A DNA stretch of 64,000 bases from an uncultured Gemmiger sp. (GTDB lineage Bacteria > Bacillota > Clostridia > Oscillospirales > Ruminococcaceae), in the NCBI GenBank assembly GCA_944388215.1, contig CALXHT010000042.1:124001-188000 (forward strand). Reading direction: 5' to 3'. The notes under the pieces are model-generated. The model did not search any database. It saw only the letters and a list, made by a program, of their open reading frames with translations, and had not been told where the DNA came from. This document shows, one piece after another, positions 25,327 through 33,713 of this stretch; position 1 is the first letter of the stretch, and every line of letters begins with the position of its first letter. The translations under genes and the position numbers were made by a program.

Positions 25327-26313
25327 ATGAAGATCCTTTTTTATGCGCTGCGTCCCTTTGACGAACTGCAGTACTGTGAGCCCAATCGGGAAAAATACGG
25401 CATCGACTACAAGTGGACTGAAGAGGTACCCACCCCCGACAATCTGCAACTGGCGGAGGGTTGTGACGCTGTCAGCACTAATCCTTGCGAGGTGCGCCCG
25501 GAATATCTGGAAGCCTTTGCCAAAATGGGCGTCAAGTATCTGCCCTGCCGCAGCATCGGATACGATCATATCCCGCTGGAGACAGCCAAACAGCTGGGCC
25601 TGCGCGTGAGCCATAGCCACTATCCCCCGGAAGGCGTGGCCAATTACACCATTATGCTCATGCTGATGGCCACTCGCAAGATGAACCAGATCATGGTGCG
25701 TGCCGCTGCGCAGGATTACTCCCTGCCCGGCAAGATGGGCCACGATCTTTCCAGCTGCACCGTGGGCGTGATCGGCACCGGCAAAATCGGAAGCACGGTC
25801 ATCCGGCATCTGTCCGGCTTCGGATGCAAAATTCTGGCCTACGACCTGTATCCTTCCGACGCGGTTCGTCCCTATGCCGAGTATGTGCCGCTGGATGAAT
25901 TGTATGCCCGCAGCGACGTGATCACACTGCACCTGAATGCCACGCCGGAAAACCATCATCTGGTTGACGCCGGTGCCATCGCCAAGATGAAAGACGGTGT
26001 CCTGCTGATCAATACCGCCCGCGGCACCCTGATTGATCCCGAATCGCTGCTGCAGGGGCTGGAGAGCGGCAAAATCGGTGGTGCCGGGCTGGACGTTGTG
26101 GAAGACGAAAACGGCATTTGCTACTACAACCGCCATGACGAGGCACTCCCCAACCGGGAACTGAACCTGCTGCGCAGCTATCCCAACGTGATTCTCAGCC
26201 CCCATACTGCCTTCTACACCGATGTCAATGTGGCCAGCATGGTACAAAGTGCCTTCGAGGCGGTTTCCGATTTTGCAGCCGGACGGGAGAATCCCTGTGA
26301 GGTCCGCCTGTGA
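25327..26313 (+). CDS. D-2-hydroxyacid dehydrogenase, VanH/D-lactate dehydrogenase-like
   Basis: NADH-dependent reduction of a 2-ketoacid to the D-hydroxyacid. The 328 residues show CRSIGYDHIPLETAKQLG, Rossmann GVIGTGKIGSTV near residue 145, and the catalytic set Arg in NTARGTLID, Glu in GLDVVEDENG and His in SPHTAFYTD. The pattern is closest to VanH/LdhA-type D-lactate dehydrogenases. I start at the ATG at 25327 with AGGAG upstream; a TTG two codons earlier is less likely. With no vanA/ddl-type ligase next to it, a fermentation role is likelier than glycopeptide resistance. Confidence 0.88.
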   Translation: MKILFYALRPFDELQYCEPNREKYGIDYKWTEEVPTPDNLQLAEGCDAVSTNPCEVRPEYLEAFAKMGVKYLPCRSIGYDHIPLETAKQLGLRVSHSHYPPEGVANYTIMLMLMATRKMNQIMVRAAAQDYSLPGKMGHDLSSCTVGVIGTGKIGSTVIRHLSGFGCKILAYDLYPSDAVRPYAEYVPLDELYARSDVITLHLNATPENHHLVDAGAIAKMKDGVLLINTARGTLIDPESLLQGLESGKIGGAGLDVVEDENGICYYNRHDEALPNRELNLLRSYPNVILSPHTAFYTDVNVASMVQSAFEAVSDFAAGRENPCEVRL

Positions 26314-27020
26314 TGGTAGAGCCCGGCCGCACCGGAGAGGTCTTGGATGCCGGCCCGGCGCTGTCGCCCGGTGATCCCTTCTGTTTTGTCTGTGCCGGAT
26401 GTGGGGATTGCTGCCGCAAACGGCGGGATCTTGTCCTTTCGGGGTATGATCTGTACCGCATTGCGCGCCGGCTTCGCCTTTCGCCGCGGATTGTAGCCAA
26501 CGCCTTCTGCAAAAGCTATGTGGCCCCGCAAAGCTGCCTGCCCACCCTCCTGCTCACGCCGGATCCCAAAACCGGGAACTGCCGTTTTTTTGAGGCAAAT
26601 TCCTGCGTGATCCACGAGGCACGCCCGCTGGCCTGTGCCCTGTATCCGCTGGGGCAGAGCATCGATTCGGTCACCGCCCACACGGAATATTTTTCGCAAT
26701 TGCCGCTGTGCGGTGTCTGTGTGGAAGGGCGCACCTTGCAGGATTATCTGGAAGATGCCGCCATCCCGGAACGCGCCGGAATCGACGCCCGCTGGGCAGT
26801 CCTTTGTACACAGATCTCCGGGCAGCTCCTCGCCGCGGGCGGCAAAGGCAATCCCCATTTTTCCATCGCTGCGCGCCGGATCGAGCGCGCCCTGTATCTG
26901 GACTATGACCTGGGCGACGAGTTTTATCCCCAGTTCCAGCGCAACATGGAAACACTGCTGCCACTGCTGCAGCGTATTCTTGCCGCCCCTGCTGCAGGTT
27001 TATCGGAGTGCATTGAATGA
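26313..27020 (+). CDS. YkgJ-family cysteine-cluster protein
   Basis: A 235-residue protein of the YkgJ (CxxCxxCC) zinc/iron-chelating family. The cluster CAGCGDCCRKRRDL is near residue 28, with further conserved cysteines in SCVIHEARPLACALYPLG near residue 100. The ATG overlaps the dehydrogenase stop (TGATG), indicating translational coupling. No enzymatic role is established for the family. It is the last gene before a bidirectional terminator. Confidence 0.84.
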   Translation: MVEPGRTGEVLDAGPALSPGDPFCFVCAGCGDCCRKRRDLVLSGYDLYRIARRLRLSPRIVANAFCKSYVAPQSCLPTLLLTPDPKTGNCRFFEANSCVIHEARPLACALYPLGQSIDSVTAHTEYFSQLPLCGVCVEGRTLQDYLEDAAIPERAGIDARWAVLCTQISGQLLAAGGKGNPHFSIAARRIERALYLDYDLGDEFYPQFQRNMETLLPLLQRILAAPAAGLSECIE

Positions 27021-27100
27021 ACCTGTTGTCCCTCGTGCGGATTCCGTTACAGGACATCTGCTCTGTTTTCCTCAGAATTCATTCCTGTATTATGAATTGA

Positions 27101-27133
27101 CAAATGCCCGCCTGGTGATCAGGCGGGCATTTG
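27101..27133. terminator. Bidirectional terminator between the YkgJ gene and the histidine kinase gene
   Basis: CAAATGCCCGCCTG, 5-nt loop, CAGGCGGGCATTTG: a perfect 14-bp inverted repeat abutting the kinase stop, serving both convergent units. Confidence 0.9.
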
Positions 27134-28501
27134 CTATGCAATGGGAAGACGCATCTCCACTCGGCTCCCTCTGGGTTCATTCTGGCTGAAAAGCACCGTT
27201 CCGCCATGGGCCTGCAGTATCTGCTCCACCACATGCAGACCCAGGATATGGGGCGTGTTTTCCTCCACGCGGCCGGTCTGCAACGCTTCCAGGACCCGGT
27301 CCGGGAAACCGGTGCCGTCGTCCGTGATCGCTATGCAAAGAGACCTATCCGTCACAGAAACCTCAACCCGGCATCGCACGGTGCCCGGATTGTGCCGCAC
27401 GCTGTTGCCCAGGATATTCTCTACGGCGCGTGCCAACAAGGCCTCGTCCACCTGAAGGGCGGCGGTTTCTGCCTCCCGGGAGATTACCAGTTCCACCTCG
27501 CTGTCGCCTGCCAATGGGCCATTGCAGAAATCTGCCACCATCTGACGCAGCAACGGGCCGGCATGTACCGCTTTCCGCCGCAGGGGCTGCGCACCATATT
27601 GCAGTTTGCTGGTCAGATTGAGATCTTCCACCAGTGCCCGGATTTTTTCACTCTGCTGACAGATTCCTTCCGCCTTGCGGCGGGTCTCCTCGGGCAGAGC
27701 ATCATTTTTCTGGAGTTGTTCCGCCCACCCCAGAATCAGAGAAAGCGGTGTGCGGATGTCATGGCTGACCCCGGCGATCCAGTTGGTTCTTGCCGTGTCC
27801 CGCCGCCGGATAATCTCATTGCGAGAACGGATCTGGGCACTGGTGCGGTTGAGTTTTTCTGCCAGTTCCCCGGCAAAGCCCTTCGTTGACAAATTCACGG
27901 TGCGTCCTTCAGCCAGCGTATCCAGTCCGTCCGCTACTACACCCAGGGATTTGGCGCCGCGCCAGCTGAACAACAGGCACAGCACCAGAATCAGTACGAG
28001 GACACCGCCCATCACGGTTGTGCCGCGATAAAACAGCCAATTGATCAGTTCCGGATAGGTCCAGAAGCTGTACTTCCAGATACTGTCCCGGGGCATACCC
28101 AGCACCAGCAGACCATAATCCCGCACCTGACAGAATACCGGGTAATCATCCAGATACCAGCGGGAAAAGACCGCAATTTCAGGTGCTGTATAGCGGCGGT
28201 CCAGTTCCTGGGGAAGCTGGTATCCCCAGATAACCTCTCCATCATCATCCAGCACCATCGCCCACGCATAGCCATTCAGCCAGTAGGATGCATCCTGCTC
28301 CCCGAAGGACAGTGAACCTGAGTCATCCTGCTGCAGCTGGTCTGCAATTTCCATGTAGGAATAACGGAACTGTTCCTGCCAGACCAGACCGAAACGGATT
28401 CCCACCCAGATGATCAGGGCGAGCCCCAACACAATGAGCAGCAGGGACAGCCCTACTGCCAGCAGTACATACCGTCGGATCAACCTCACCAAAGTTTTCA
28501 T
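27134..28501 (-). CDS. Sensor histidine kinase of the LanFEG-adjacent two-component system
   Basis: A 455-residue membrane kinase. One TM lies at about residues 12-35, then an extracytoplasmic domain of about 110 residues (aromatic and acidic), a second TM near 165-185 and a HAMP-like linker. The H-box WIAGVSHDIRTPLSLILG is near residue 245; the ATP domain has N-box ILGNSVRHN, G1 ITDDGTGFP and G2 LGLHVVEQI. The start overlaps the response-regulator stop by 4 nt. Divergently placed next to a BcrA/LanF-type transporter, it probably senses cell-wall antibiotics or lantibiotics; the ligand is inference. Confidence 0.9.
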   Translation of the reverse strand: MKTLVRLIRRYVLLAVGLSLLLIVLGLALIIWVGIRFGLVWQEQFRYSYMEIADQLQQDDSGSLSFGEQDASYWLNGYAWAMVLDDDGEVIWGYQLPQELDRRYTAPEIAVFSRWYLDDYPVFCQVRDYGLLVLGMPRDSIWKYSFWTYPELINWLFYRGTTVMGGVLVLILVLCLLFSWRGAKSLGVVADGLDTLAEGRTVNLSTKGFAGELAEKLNRTSAQIRSRNEIIRRRDTARTNWIAGVSHDIRTPLSLILGWAEQLQKNDALPEETRRKAEGICQQSEKIRALVEDLNLTSKLQYGAQPLRRKAVHAGPLLRQMVADFCNGPLAGDSEVELVISREAETAALQVDEALLARAVENILGNSVRHNPGTVRCRVEVSVTDRSLCIAITDDGTGFPDRVLEALQTGRVEENTPHILGLHVVEQILQAHGGTVLFSQNEPRGSRVEMRLPIA

Positions 28502-29214
28502 GGTCTTTCCCCTGCCAGTTTATATCCGATTCCGCGCACCGTGATCAGCCAGCGGGGCTTGCCCGGCGTACCCTCCAGCTTTTCGCGCAGATGGCGTATA
28601 TGGACGTTCAGGCTATTCTCGTAGCTGTAATAATCCTGGCCCCACACAGCTTCACAAAGGGCATCATAGGTAATGATGTGACCACGGTTTTCGGCCAGCT
28701 TTTGCAGGATCGTCCGCTCGGTGGCTGTCAGAGGCAAGGTATCGCCTCCCGGCAGGTATACCATAGCATCCGCCAGTTCCACCGTCCGGTCTCCCAGCTT
28801 CAAAATGCCCGCATCCCCGCGCTGCAGTTCCGCCCGATAGGCTCTTTGCAGAATATGCTGCACGCGAAGCAGCAGTTCCTGCATCAGAAACGGTTTGGTG
28901 AGATAATCGTCTGCCCCCAGCCCCAGCCCGAACAGGCGGTCGGCGTCGGCATCCCGGGCTGACAGAAAGAGCGCTGGTATGTCCGCCCGGGCACGAAGCT
29001 GCCGGAACAGCGCAAAGCCATCCCCGTCCGGCAGGTTGATATCCAATATCATCAGTTCGGGCCGCTGTCGTTCGAAGGCCTCACGGGCCGCGGCACAGTT
29101 TTCTGCCGTGGCGATGGCCTGATATCCGGCTGCCCGCAGATGTTCGCAGAGCAGGTTCAGCAGTTCCGGCGTATCGTCCACCAGCAACAGTTTTGCATCA
29201 TAGATCGTCCGCAT
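28498..29214 (-). CDS. OmpR-family response regulator
   Basis: A 238-residue regulator. Receiver domain: acidic pocket LLVDDTPE, phospho-acceptor Asp in LMILDINLPDGDGF near residue 57, and conserved Lys in DDYLTKPFLMQELL. The winged-helix output is at residues 140-235 (ENSLNVHIRHLREKL; ITVRGIGYKL). Its ATG follows GGGAGGTGAG. The likely target is the CTTAAG direct repeat in the divergent intergenic region it shares with the ABC transporter genes. Confidence 0.93.
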   Translation of the reverse strand: MRTIYDAKLLLVDDTPELLNLLCEHLRAAGYQAIATAENCAAAREAFERQRPELMILDINLPDGDGFALFRQLRARADIPALFLSARDADADRLFGLGLGADDYLTKPFLMQELLLRVQHILQRAYRAELQRGDAGILKLGDRTVELADAMVYLPGGDTLPLTATERTILQKLAENRGHIITYDALCEAVWGQDYYSYENSLNVHIRHLREKLEGTPGKPRWLITVRGIGYKLAGERP

Positions 29215-29231
29215 GATCTCACCTCCCTTGT

Positions 29232-29260
29232 ATTATACCGCACCGTCCAAACAGTGGCCA
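29232..29260 (-). promoter_or_regulatory. Promoter of the two-component operon
   Basis: Minus strand TGGCCA (29260-29255), 17-nt spacer, perfect TATAAT (29237-29232), about 18 nt before the response-regulator start. Confidence 0.7.
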
Positions 29261-29275
29261 CGCTCTTTCCGAAAA

Positions 29276-29314
29276 CTTAAGGTAATCTTAAGCTGTAATT
29301 CCACAGGAATTAAG
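29276..29314 (+). promoter_or_regulatory. Direct-repeat operator candidate for the OmpR-family regulator
   Basis: CTTAAG-GTAAT-CTTAAG (29276-29292), two perfect hexamers at 11-bp period, plus ATTAAG at 29309-29314, which is two further periods downstream. This is the same form as the PmrA box (YTTAAK-N5-YTTAAK). It lies between the divergent kinase and transporter operons, upstream of a TAAGAT -10 candidate (29325-29330). Confidence 0.72.
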
Positions 29315-29370
29315 CTATCTGCGGTAAGATGCAGATGAAATTTCATCATCTGCACAAAGGAGCGTATACC

Positions 29371-30288
29371 ATGCAAACTGTGATAGAAACCCGTGATCTC
29401 TGCAAATTTTACGGACAGCAAAAGGCTGTGGACCATCTGAGCCTGCATGTGCCGCAGGCTTCCGTCTATGGGTTCATTGGCCCCAACGGCGCCGGGAAAA
29501 GCACCACTATGAAGATGCTGCTGGGACTGATTCATCCTACGGCCGGGCAGGTCTTTCTGCTGGGCAAGGAACTTACTCAATCCAACCGCCTGCAGCTGCT
29601 GCGAAAAACCGGCAGCCTGATTGAATCCCCTTCCGGTTATCTTCACCTCACAGCTGAAGAAAACCTGAAAATCGTAGCGGACCTCAAAGGCGTTTCCCGC
29701 AAGGAAATCGGCCGGGTGCTTGATATCGTCCACCTGACCCGGGACCGCAACCGCAAGGTGGGGCAGTATTCCCTGGGCATGAAGCAGCGCCTTGGCATTG
29801 CAATGGCGCTGCTGGGCAATCCGCCGCTGCTGATTCTGGATGAACCCACCAATGGCCTGGACCCTGCCGGTATCCAGGAGATGCGGGCGTTGCTGGCGGA
29901 AATGCCCCAGGCCACCGGCGCCACCATTCTGATTTCCAGCCACCTTCTGGGAGAAATGGAGCAATTGGTGGAACAGGTCGGCATCCTCAACCATGGACGG
30001 ATGCTGTTTGAGGGCCCGCTGCACGACCTGCAGCGGCACAGCCGCGGTGCACTGACCATGCGGCTCCTGTGTCCTCAAAAGGCTCTCCCGGTGTTGCGTT
30101 CCCAAGGCATCAGGCCGAAGCAGAAGGCTGACACATTGACCATTCCGCCCCTGCGGGATGAACTGCTGGCCGGTCTGGTGCAGACCATCGCCGACAGCGG
30201 GGCCGGTATCGTGGAACTGACGCGGCAGACCAAATCCCTGGAAGAAATCTTTCTGAGCCTGACCGACGCTGACAAGGAGGTGAAGTAA
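29371..30288 (+). CDS. ABC transporter ATP-binding protein, BcrA/LanF (lantibiotic or bacitracin resistance) type
   Basis: A 305-residue ATPase: Walker A GPNGAGKSTTMKMLLG near residue 40, signature YSLGMKQRLGIAMALLG, Walker B LLILDEPTNGLDPAGIQ, switch His in SSHLLGEME. A C-terminal extension of about 85 residues is typical of BcrA/LanF proteins. I start at the ATG at 29371 (AAAGGAG upstream), since homologues begin at this position; the longer frame lies in the leader, where an imperfect palindrome (29331-29354) sits. Followed at once by two permease genes, giving a LanFEG layout. The drug is unknown. Confidence 0.9.
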   Translation: MQTVIETRDLCKFYGQQKAVDHLSLHVPQASVYGFIGPNGAGKSTTMKMLLGLIHPTAGQVFLLGKELTQSNRLQLLRKTGSLIESPSGYLHLTAEENLKIVADLKGVSRKEIGRVLDIVHLTRDRNRKVGQYSLGMKQRLGIAMALLGNPPLLILDEPTNGLDPAGIQEMRALLAEMPQATGATILISSHLLGEMEQLVEQVGILNHGRMLFEGPLHDLQRHSRGALTMRLLCPQKALPVLRSQGIRPKQKADTLTIPPLRDELLAGLVQTIADSGAGIVELTRQTKSLEEIFLSLTDADKEVK

Positions 30289-30289
30289 A

Positions 30290-31042
30290 ATGATGCGCAG
30301 CCTTCGCGCCGAATGGCAAAAAGCAAAGCGGCGGCACGATCTGCTGGCCTGCCTGCTTCTTCCGCTGGCGGTGCTGCTCTGGGCCTGGTATGCGGCTCCC
30401 GACGGCAGCGATTCCATGGCCAGCGGCTACCACGCCCTGCTGTATTCCGTCCCCATCATGAACACCGTGTTATTGCCCATTGGTATGGCCATGCTGGCCA
30501 GCCGTCTGTGGGATGTGGAGGTCAAAGGCAATTTTCCCAAACTGCTTTATACATTGCAGAGCCGGCAAAGCCTGTTTGCCGCCAAATCGCTGCTTGGCGC
30601 CGGGGAGATTTTTCTGATTGTGCTGCTGGAACTGCTGGGTATCGTTTGCCTTGGCCTCCGCAACGGCTATCAGGACACACCCTCTGCAGGCCAGCTCCTG
30701 TATCTGTTCCTCTGCACCGGCACGGTCAGCCTGATGCTGTTCTTTTCGGAGTTGATGCTGACCGTACTGCTTGCCAATCCCCTGCCTGCACTCTGTACGG
30801 GCATTGCCGGTGCCCTGATCGGACTGTTTGCCGCTTTCATGCCCCCGGTTTTCTGCTATTTTATCCCCTGGAGTTACTGTATTCCGCTGGGCAGTTACCG
30901 CCTCGCCTCCTGGGATCCCGACACCCGAATTGTGGTCTATGACATCCGCGGTTTCAACATTCCGCTGCTGGTATGGTGTATTTTTCTGGGTTTTCTCTTT
31001 TTCCGGATAACCTGGCACGCCATTCGTACAAAGGAGGTATAA
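30290..31042 (+). CDS. ABC transporter permease, LanE/MutE-like
   Basis: A 250-residue permease with about six hydrophobic segments, opening MMRSLRAEWQKAKRRHDLLAC, the short cytoplasmic lead typical of ABC-2 permeases in lantibiotic immunity. It starts one base after the ATPase stop, with GGAGG in the end of that gene. Similar size to, and paired with, the next permease, so the transporter is probably a heterodimer. Function by context. Confidence 0.82.
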   Translation: MMRSLRAEWQKAKRRHDLLACLLLPLAVLLWAWYAAPDGSDSMASGYHALLYSVPIMNTVLLPIGMAMLASRLWDVEVKGNFPKLLYTLQSRQSLFAAKSLLGAGEIFLIVLLELLGIVCLGLRNGYQDTPSAGQLLYLFLCTGTVSLMLFFSELMLTVLLANPLPALCTGIAGALIGLFAAFMPPVFCYFIPWSYCIPLGSYRLASWDPDTRIVVYDIRGFNIPLLVWCIFLGFLFFRITWHAIRTKEV

Positions 31043-31046
31043 CATC

Positions 31047-31781
31047 ATGTTTCTTCGCTGCATCCGAGCGGAAAACCGAAAACTGCACGCCTCTCCCATC
31101 TGGTTTCTCTTTTTTCTGCTGCCGGTTCTGTCCGCTGCCTACGGCACCGTAAACTACCTGGGCAACCTCGGCATCCTCAGCGTAAGCTGGTACGCTCTGT
31201 GGACACAGCACACCCTTTTCTACTCCCTTTTCTTTTTCCCGGCCATGGTGGCAATCTATGCCTCCTATCTTTGGCGCCTGGAGCATCTGGGGCACAACTG
31301 GAATCTCATTATGGCCGTGCCGGTACGCCCTTTTGCCCTGTTTTTCTCCAAATTCGTCATTGTCTTCAAGCTGGTTGTACTGACCCAACTTTTCATTTTC
31401 TTTCTGTATTGCTTCTGCGGAAAAGTCTTTGCCTCCCTGCCCGGTTGGCCGCCGATAGAAACACTGGTGTTCCTGCTGCGCGGCGCCCTGGGTGGGCTCA
31501 GTGTCATCGCACTGCAGCTGCTGTTGTCCATGATGATCCGCAGCTTTGCCGTGCCGGTTTTTCTCTCCCTGTTCGGCGGGATCATCGGTATGCTGGCGGT
31601 CAGCCAGGGCCACGGACTGTACTGGCCCTACGCGCTGATGCAGTATGGTATGAATTCCAACCGAAGTGAGGACCTTCTGGCAGGAAATTATCTCCCGTTT
31701 TTCGCCTCCTGCCTAGTCTGGCTTTTGCTTATTTTCACGATTGCCAATATGCTGCTGACGCGGCGGGATGTGAAAGGTTAA
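31047..31781 (+). CDS. ABC transporter permease, LanG/MutG-like
   Basis: A 244-residue permease, MFLRCIRAENRKLHASPIWFL at the start, with about six membrane segments and a conserved-looking HNWNLIMAVPV loop after segment two. It lies 4 nt after the preceding permease and completes the three-gene LanFEG-like set. No terminator is evident before the next promoter at 31794, so read-through into the orphan gene is possible. Confidence 0.82.
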   Translation: MFLRCIRAENRKLHASPIWFLFFLLPVLSAAYGTVNYLGNLGILSVSWYALWTQHTLFYSLFFFPAMVAIYASYLWRLEHLGHNWNLIMAVPVRPFALFFSKFVIVFKLVVLTQLFIFFLYCFCGKVFASLPGWPPIETLVFLLRGALGGLSVIALQLLLSMMIRSFAVPVFLSLFGGIIGMLAVSQGHGLYWPYALMQYGMNSNRSEDLLAGNYLPFFASCLVWLLLIFTIANMLLTRRDVKG

Positions 31782-31793
31782 ACCGTCATCGGG

Positions 31794-31822
31794 TTGCCAG
31801 ATCCGGGCCCAGGCGGTATAAT
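31794..31822 (+). promoter_or_regulatory. Promoter of the small orphan gene
   Basis: TTGCCA (31794-31799), 17-nt spacer, perfect TATAAT (31817-31822), about 30 nt before the ATG. Confidence 0.78.
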
Positions 31823-31852
31823 ACCAGTAAACATACACTGGGAGGGATCACC

Positions 31853-32242
31853 ATGACTGCCAACGCCGCCGATTTTGCCGGTACCTGCTGCGGGAGCCGC
31901 TACGAGAAGGAGCTGGAGACCCATTTCCGGGATTGTCTGCTCTTTTACCTCGACGGCCGGATCCGCTTTGAGCGGTACTGTTATGGGGAAGCAGCCTGCC
32001 TGGTATTCAGTGCCTGGGCCCATGGATTCGATGCAGATGGGAACATTCTCTGGGACCGGGAACCCGAGTTTGAAAGTCAGCGCACAGCGCTTCCCCGCCT
32101 GCTGACCGATATCCAGGAAAGCGGAAATGCTTTACAGTTTGACGGTCTGCGGAAGCGCTACGTAAAAACGCAGGAGTTTTCCGTGGACAAGCCGAACGGT
32201 TACGGAAAACTGAAGGTATGGTTTCTGCGCCACCGAAAATAA
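31853..32242 (+). CDS. Small protein of unknown function (129 aa)
   Basis: I do not recognise this gene. It is a soluble 129-residue protein with no signal peptide or membrane segment. It has an adjacent cysteine pair near the start (GTCCGSRYEKELETHF), a C and Y rich middle (FERYCYGEAACLVFSAWAHGFDADGN) and a basic C-terminus (KLKVWFLRHRK). Coding support comes from a GGGAGGG ribosome site, a consensus promoter and a terminator directly after the stop, so it is a free-standing monocistronic gene. Confidence 0.7.
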   Translation: MTANAADFAGTCCGSRYEKELETHFRDCLLFYLDGRIRFERYCYGEAACLVFSAWAHGFDADGNILWDREPEFESQRTALPRLLTDIQESGNALQFDGLRKRYVKTQEFSVDKPNGYGKLKVWFLRHRK

Positions 32243-32249
32243 GCAACCC

Positions 32250-32290
32250 GCCCCTTTGCGTACAGGCAAAAGGGCGGGTTTTGTTTTCTG
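32250..32290 (+). terminator. Terminator of the small orphan gene
   Basis: AACCCGCCCCTTTGC / GCAAAAGGGCGGGTT followed by TTGTTTT. It lies between convergent genes; on the minus strand it may also end the pyrimidine-nucleoside phosphorylase message. Confidence 0.85.
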
Positions 32291-32307
32291 TAAAACAGGC
32301 GGAATAC

Positions 32308-33630
32308 TCAGAACCGTTCCACGCCGTCCGGCGTTACACGCGCATAGATCAGCGGCGGAAGTTTCGGCGGTTCGTCCCGGATGACCAGCCCGCCGCGGTA
32401 CATTTCTTCAGCGGCCGCAAACAGGGTTTCCTCGTCCGCATAGAAGGTGCAGATGCTCTCTCCCTTATGGACATAGTCCCCCAGTTTCTTATGCATCGTA
32501 ATGCCGGCGGCGAAGTCTATATCATCCTCTTTCTTGATGCGGCCTGCGCCCAGCAGCACACTGGCGTTGCCGATCTTTTCCACATCGTTTTTGTAAATGT
32601 ATCCGTCACTTGGCGCCGTCAGCTCGTAGCTGTACTTGGCCTTGCGGAACCGCTCCGGATCCCGAAGCACCGATACATCTCCACCTTGTGCAGCAAACAT
32701 CTGGCAGCACTTTTCGAAAGCGGAACCGTCCGCAATCACCTGCTCCGCCATGGCACGGCAGGTTTCAGCATTCCCCTTGCCCGCCAGCATCAGCATGTTG
32801 GTGGCCAGCTGCAGACATACCTCGGTGAGATCTGCCGGGCCCTTGCCCTGCAGAACCGACATACTTTCGGCGACTTCCAGCGAATTGCCGATATTCCGGC
32901 CCAGCGGTTTATCCATATCGGTGATGAGGGCAGCCACTTTGCGCCCATGGGTTGTGCCGATGGCCACCATCTGGCGGGCCAATTCAATGGCGCTGTCCAG
33001 ATCTTTCATGAAGGCACCGTCCCCCATGGTCACATCCAGCAGGATGGCGTCTGAGCCCGCCGCCAGTTTCTTGCTCATGATGGAGGAAGCGATCAGCGGA
33101 ATACAGCCCACCGTGGCGGTCACATCCCGCAGGGCGTACATTTTTTTATCCGCCACTGCAATGTGGCCGCTCTGGCCGATCACCGCAATGCCGATCTCAT
33201 TGACCTGCCGGAAGAATTCCTCCTGGGTCAGGCTGGTCCGTGTGCCGGGCACTGCCTCCATCTTATCGATGGTACCGCCCGTGTGTCCCAGCCCGCGGCC
33301 GCTCATCTTGGCAATCTTGACACCGCAGGCCGCCACAATGGGGGCAATGACCAGGGTGGTTTTGTCGCCCACACCGCCGGTGGAGTGCTTGTCCGCCTTC
33401 ACGCCCTGAATGGCTGACAGGTCAACCATATCCCCCGAGTGGGCCATCACATCGGTGAGGACCGCGGTCTCGTCATCCGTCATCCCCCGCAGATAGATGG
33501 CCATCAGCAACGCCGACATCTGGTAATCCGGCACATCCCCGGACACATACCCATTGACCGCAAAGGCCAGTTCCTCCCGGTTCAGTGTGCCTCCGTCGCG
33601 CTTTTTGGCGATGATATCGTACATTCGCAT
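32308..33630 (-). CDS. pdp: Pyrimidine-nucleoside phosphorylase
   Basis: Phosphorolysis of uridine, thymidine and deoxyuridine to base and (deoxy)ribose-1-phosphate. 440 residues starting MRMYDIIAKKRDGG, preceded by AGGAGG at 9 nt; an in-frame ATG 18 codons upstream has no support. Signatures are KADKHSTGGVGDKTTLV near residue 80 (phosphate site) and the family pattern SGRGLGHTGGTIDKMEA near residue 110, with LDVTMGDGAFMK after it. Last gene after the nucleoside importer, linking uptake to breakdown. Confidence 0.94.
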   Translation of the reverse strand: MRMYDIIAKKRDGGTLNREELAFAVNGYVSGDVPDYQMSALLMAIYLRGMTDDETAVLTDVMAHSGDMVDLSAIQGVKADKHSTGGVGDKTTLVIAPIVAACGVKIAKMSGRGLGHTGGTIDKMEAVPGTRTSLTQEEFFRQVNEIGIAVIGQSGHIAVADKKMYALRDVTATVGCIPLIASSIMSKKLAAGSDAILLDVTMGDGAFMKDLDSAIELARQMVAIGTTHGRKVAALITDMDKPLGRNIGNSLEVAESMSVLQGKGPADLTEVCLQLATNMLMLAGKGNAETCRAMAEQVIADGSAFEKCCQMFAAQGGDVSVLRDPERFRKAKYSYELTAPSDGYIYKNDVEKIGNASVLLGAGRIKKEDDIDFAAGITMHKKLGDYVHKGESICTFYADEETLFAAAEEMYRGGLVIRDEPPKLPPLIYARVTPDGVERF

Positions 33631-33661
33631 ACAGTGCAGCCTCCTTTCAGGCAGAAACAGA

Positions 33662-33687
33662 GAAATGCCGCCTGGGGACGGCATTTC
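33662..33687 (-). terminator. Weak terminator or processing hairpin between the importer and pdp
   Basis: Minus strand GAAATGCCG, 8-nt loop, CGGCATTTC, then TCTGTTTC. In the 83-nt gap before pdp; likely attenuates rather than stops transcription. Confidence 0.45.
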
Positions 33688-33713
33688 GGATTGTGTGGTA
33701 AAAAGTGAGATGC

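Noticed and set aside
25327-26313. vanH of a glycopeptide-resistance cluster
   Set aside because: No D-Ala-D-Lac ligase, VanX or VanRS-type genes adjoin it; the context is an esterase and cysteine-cluster genes.
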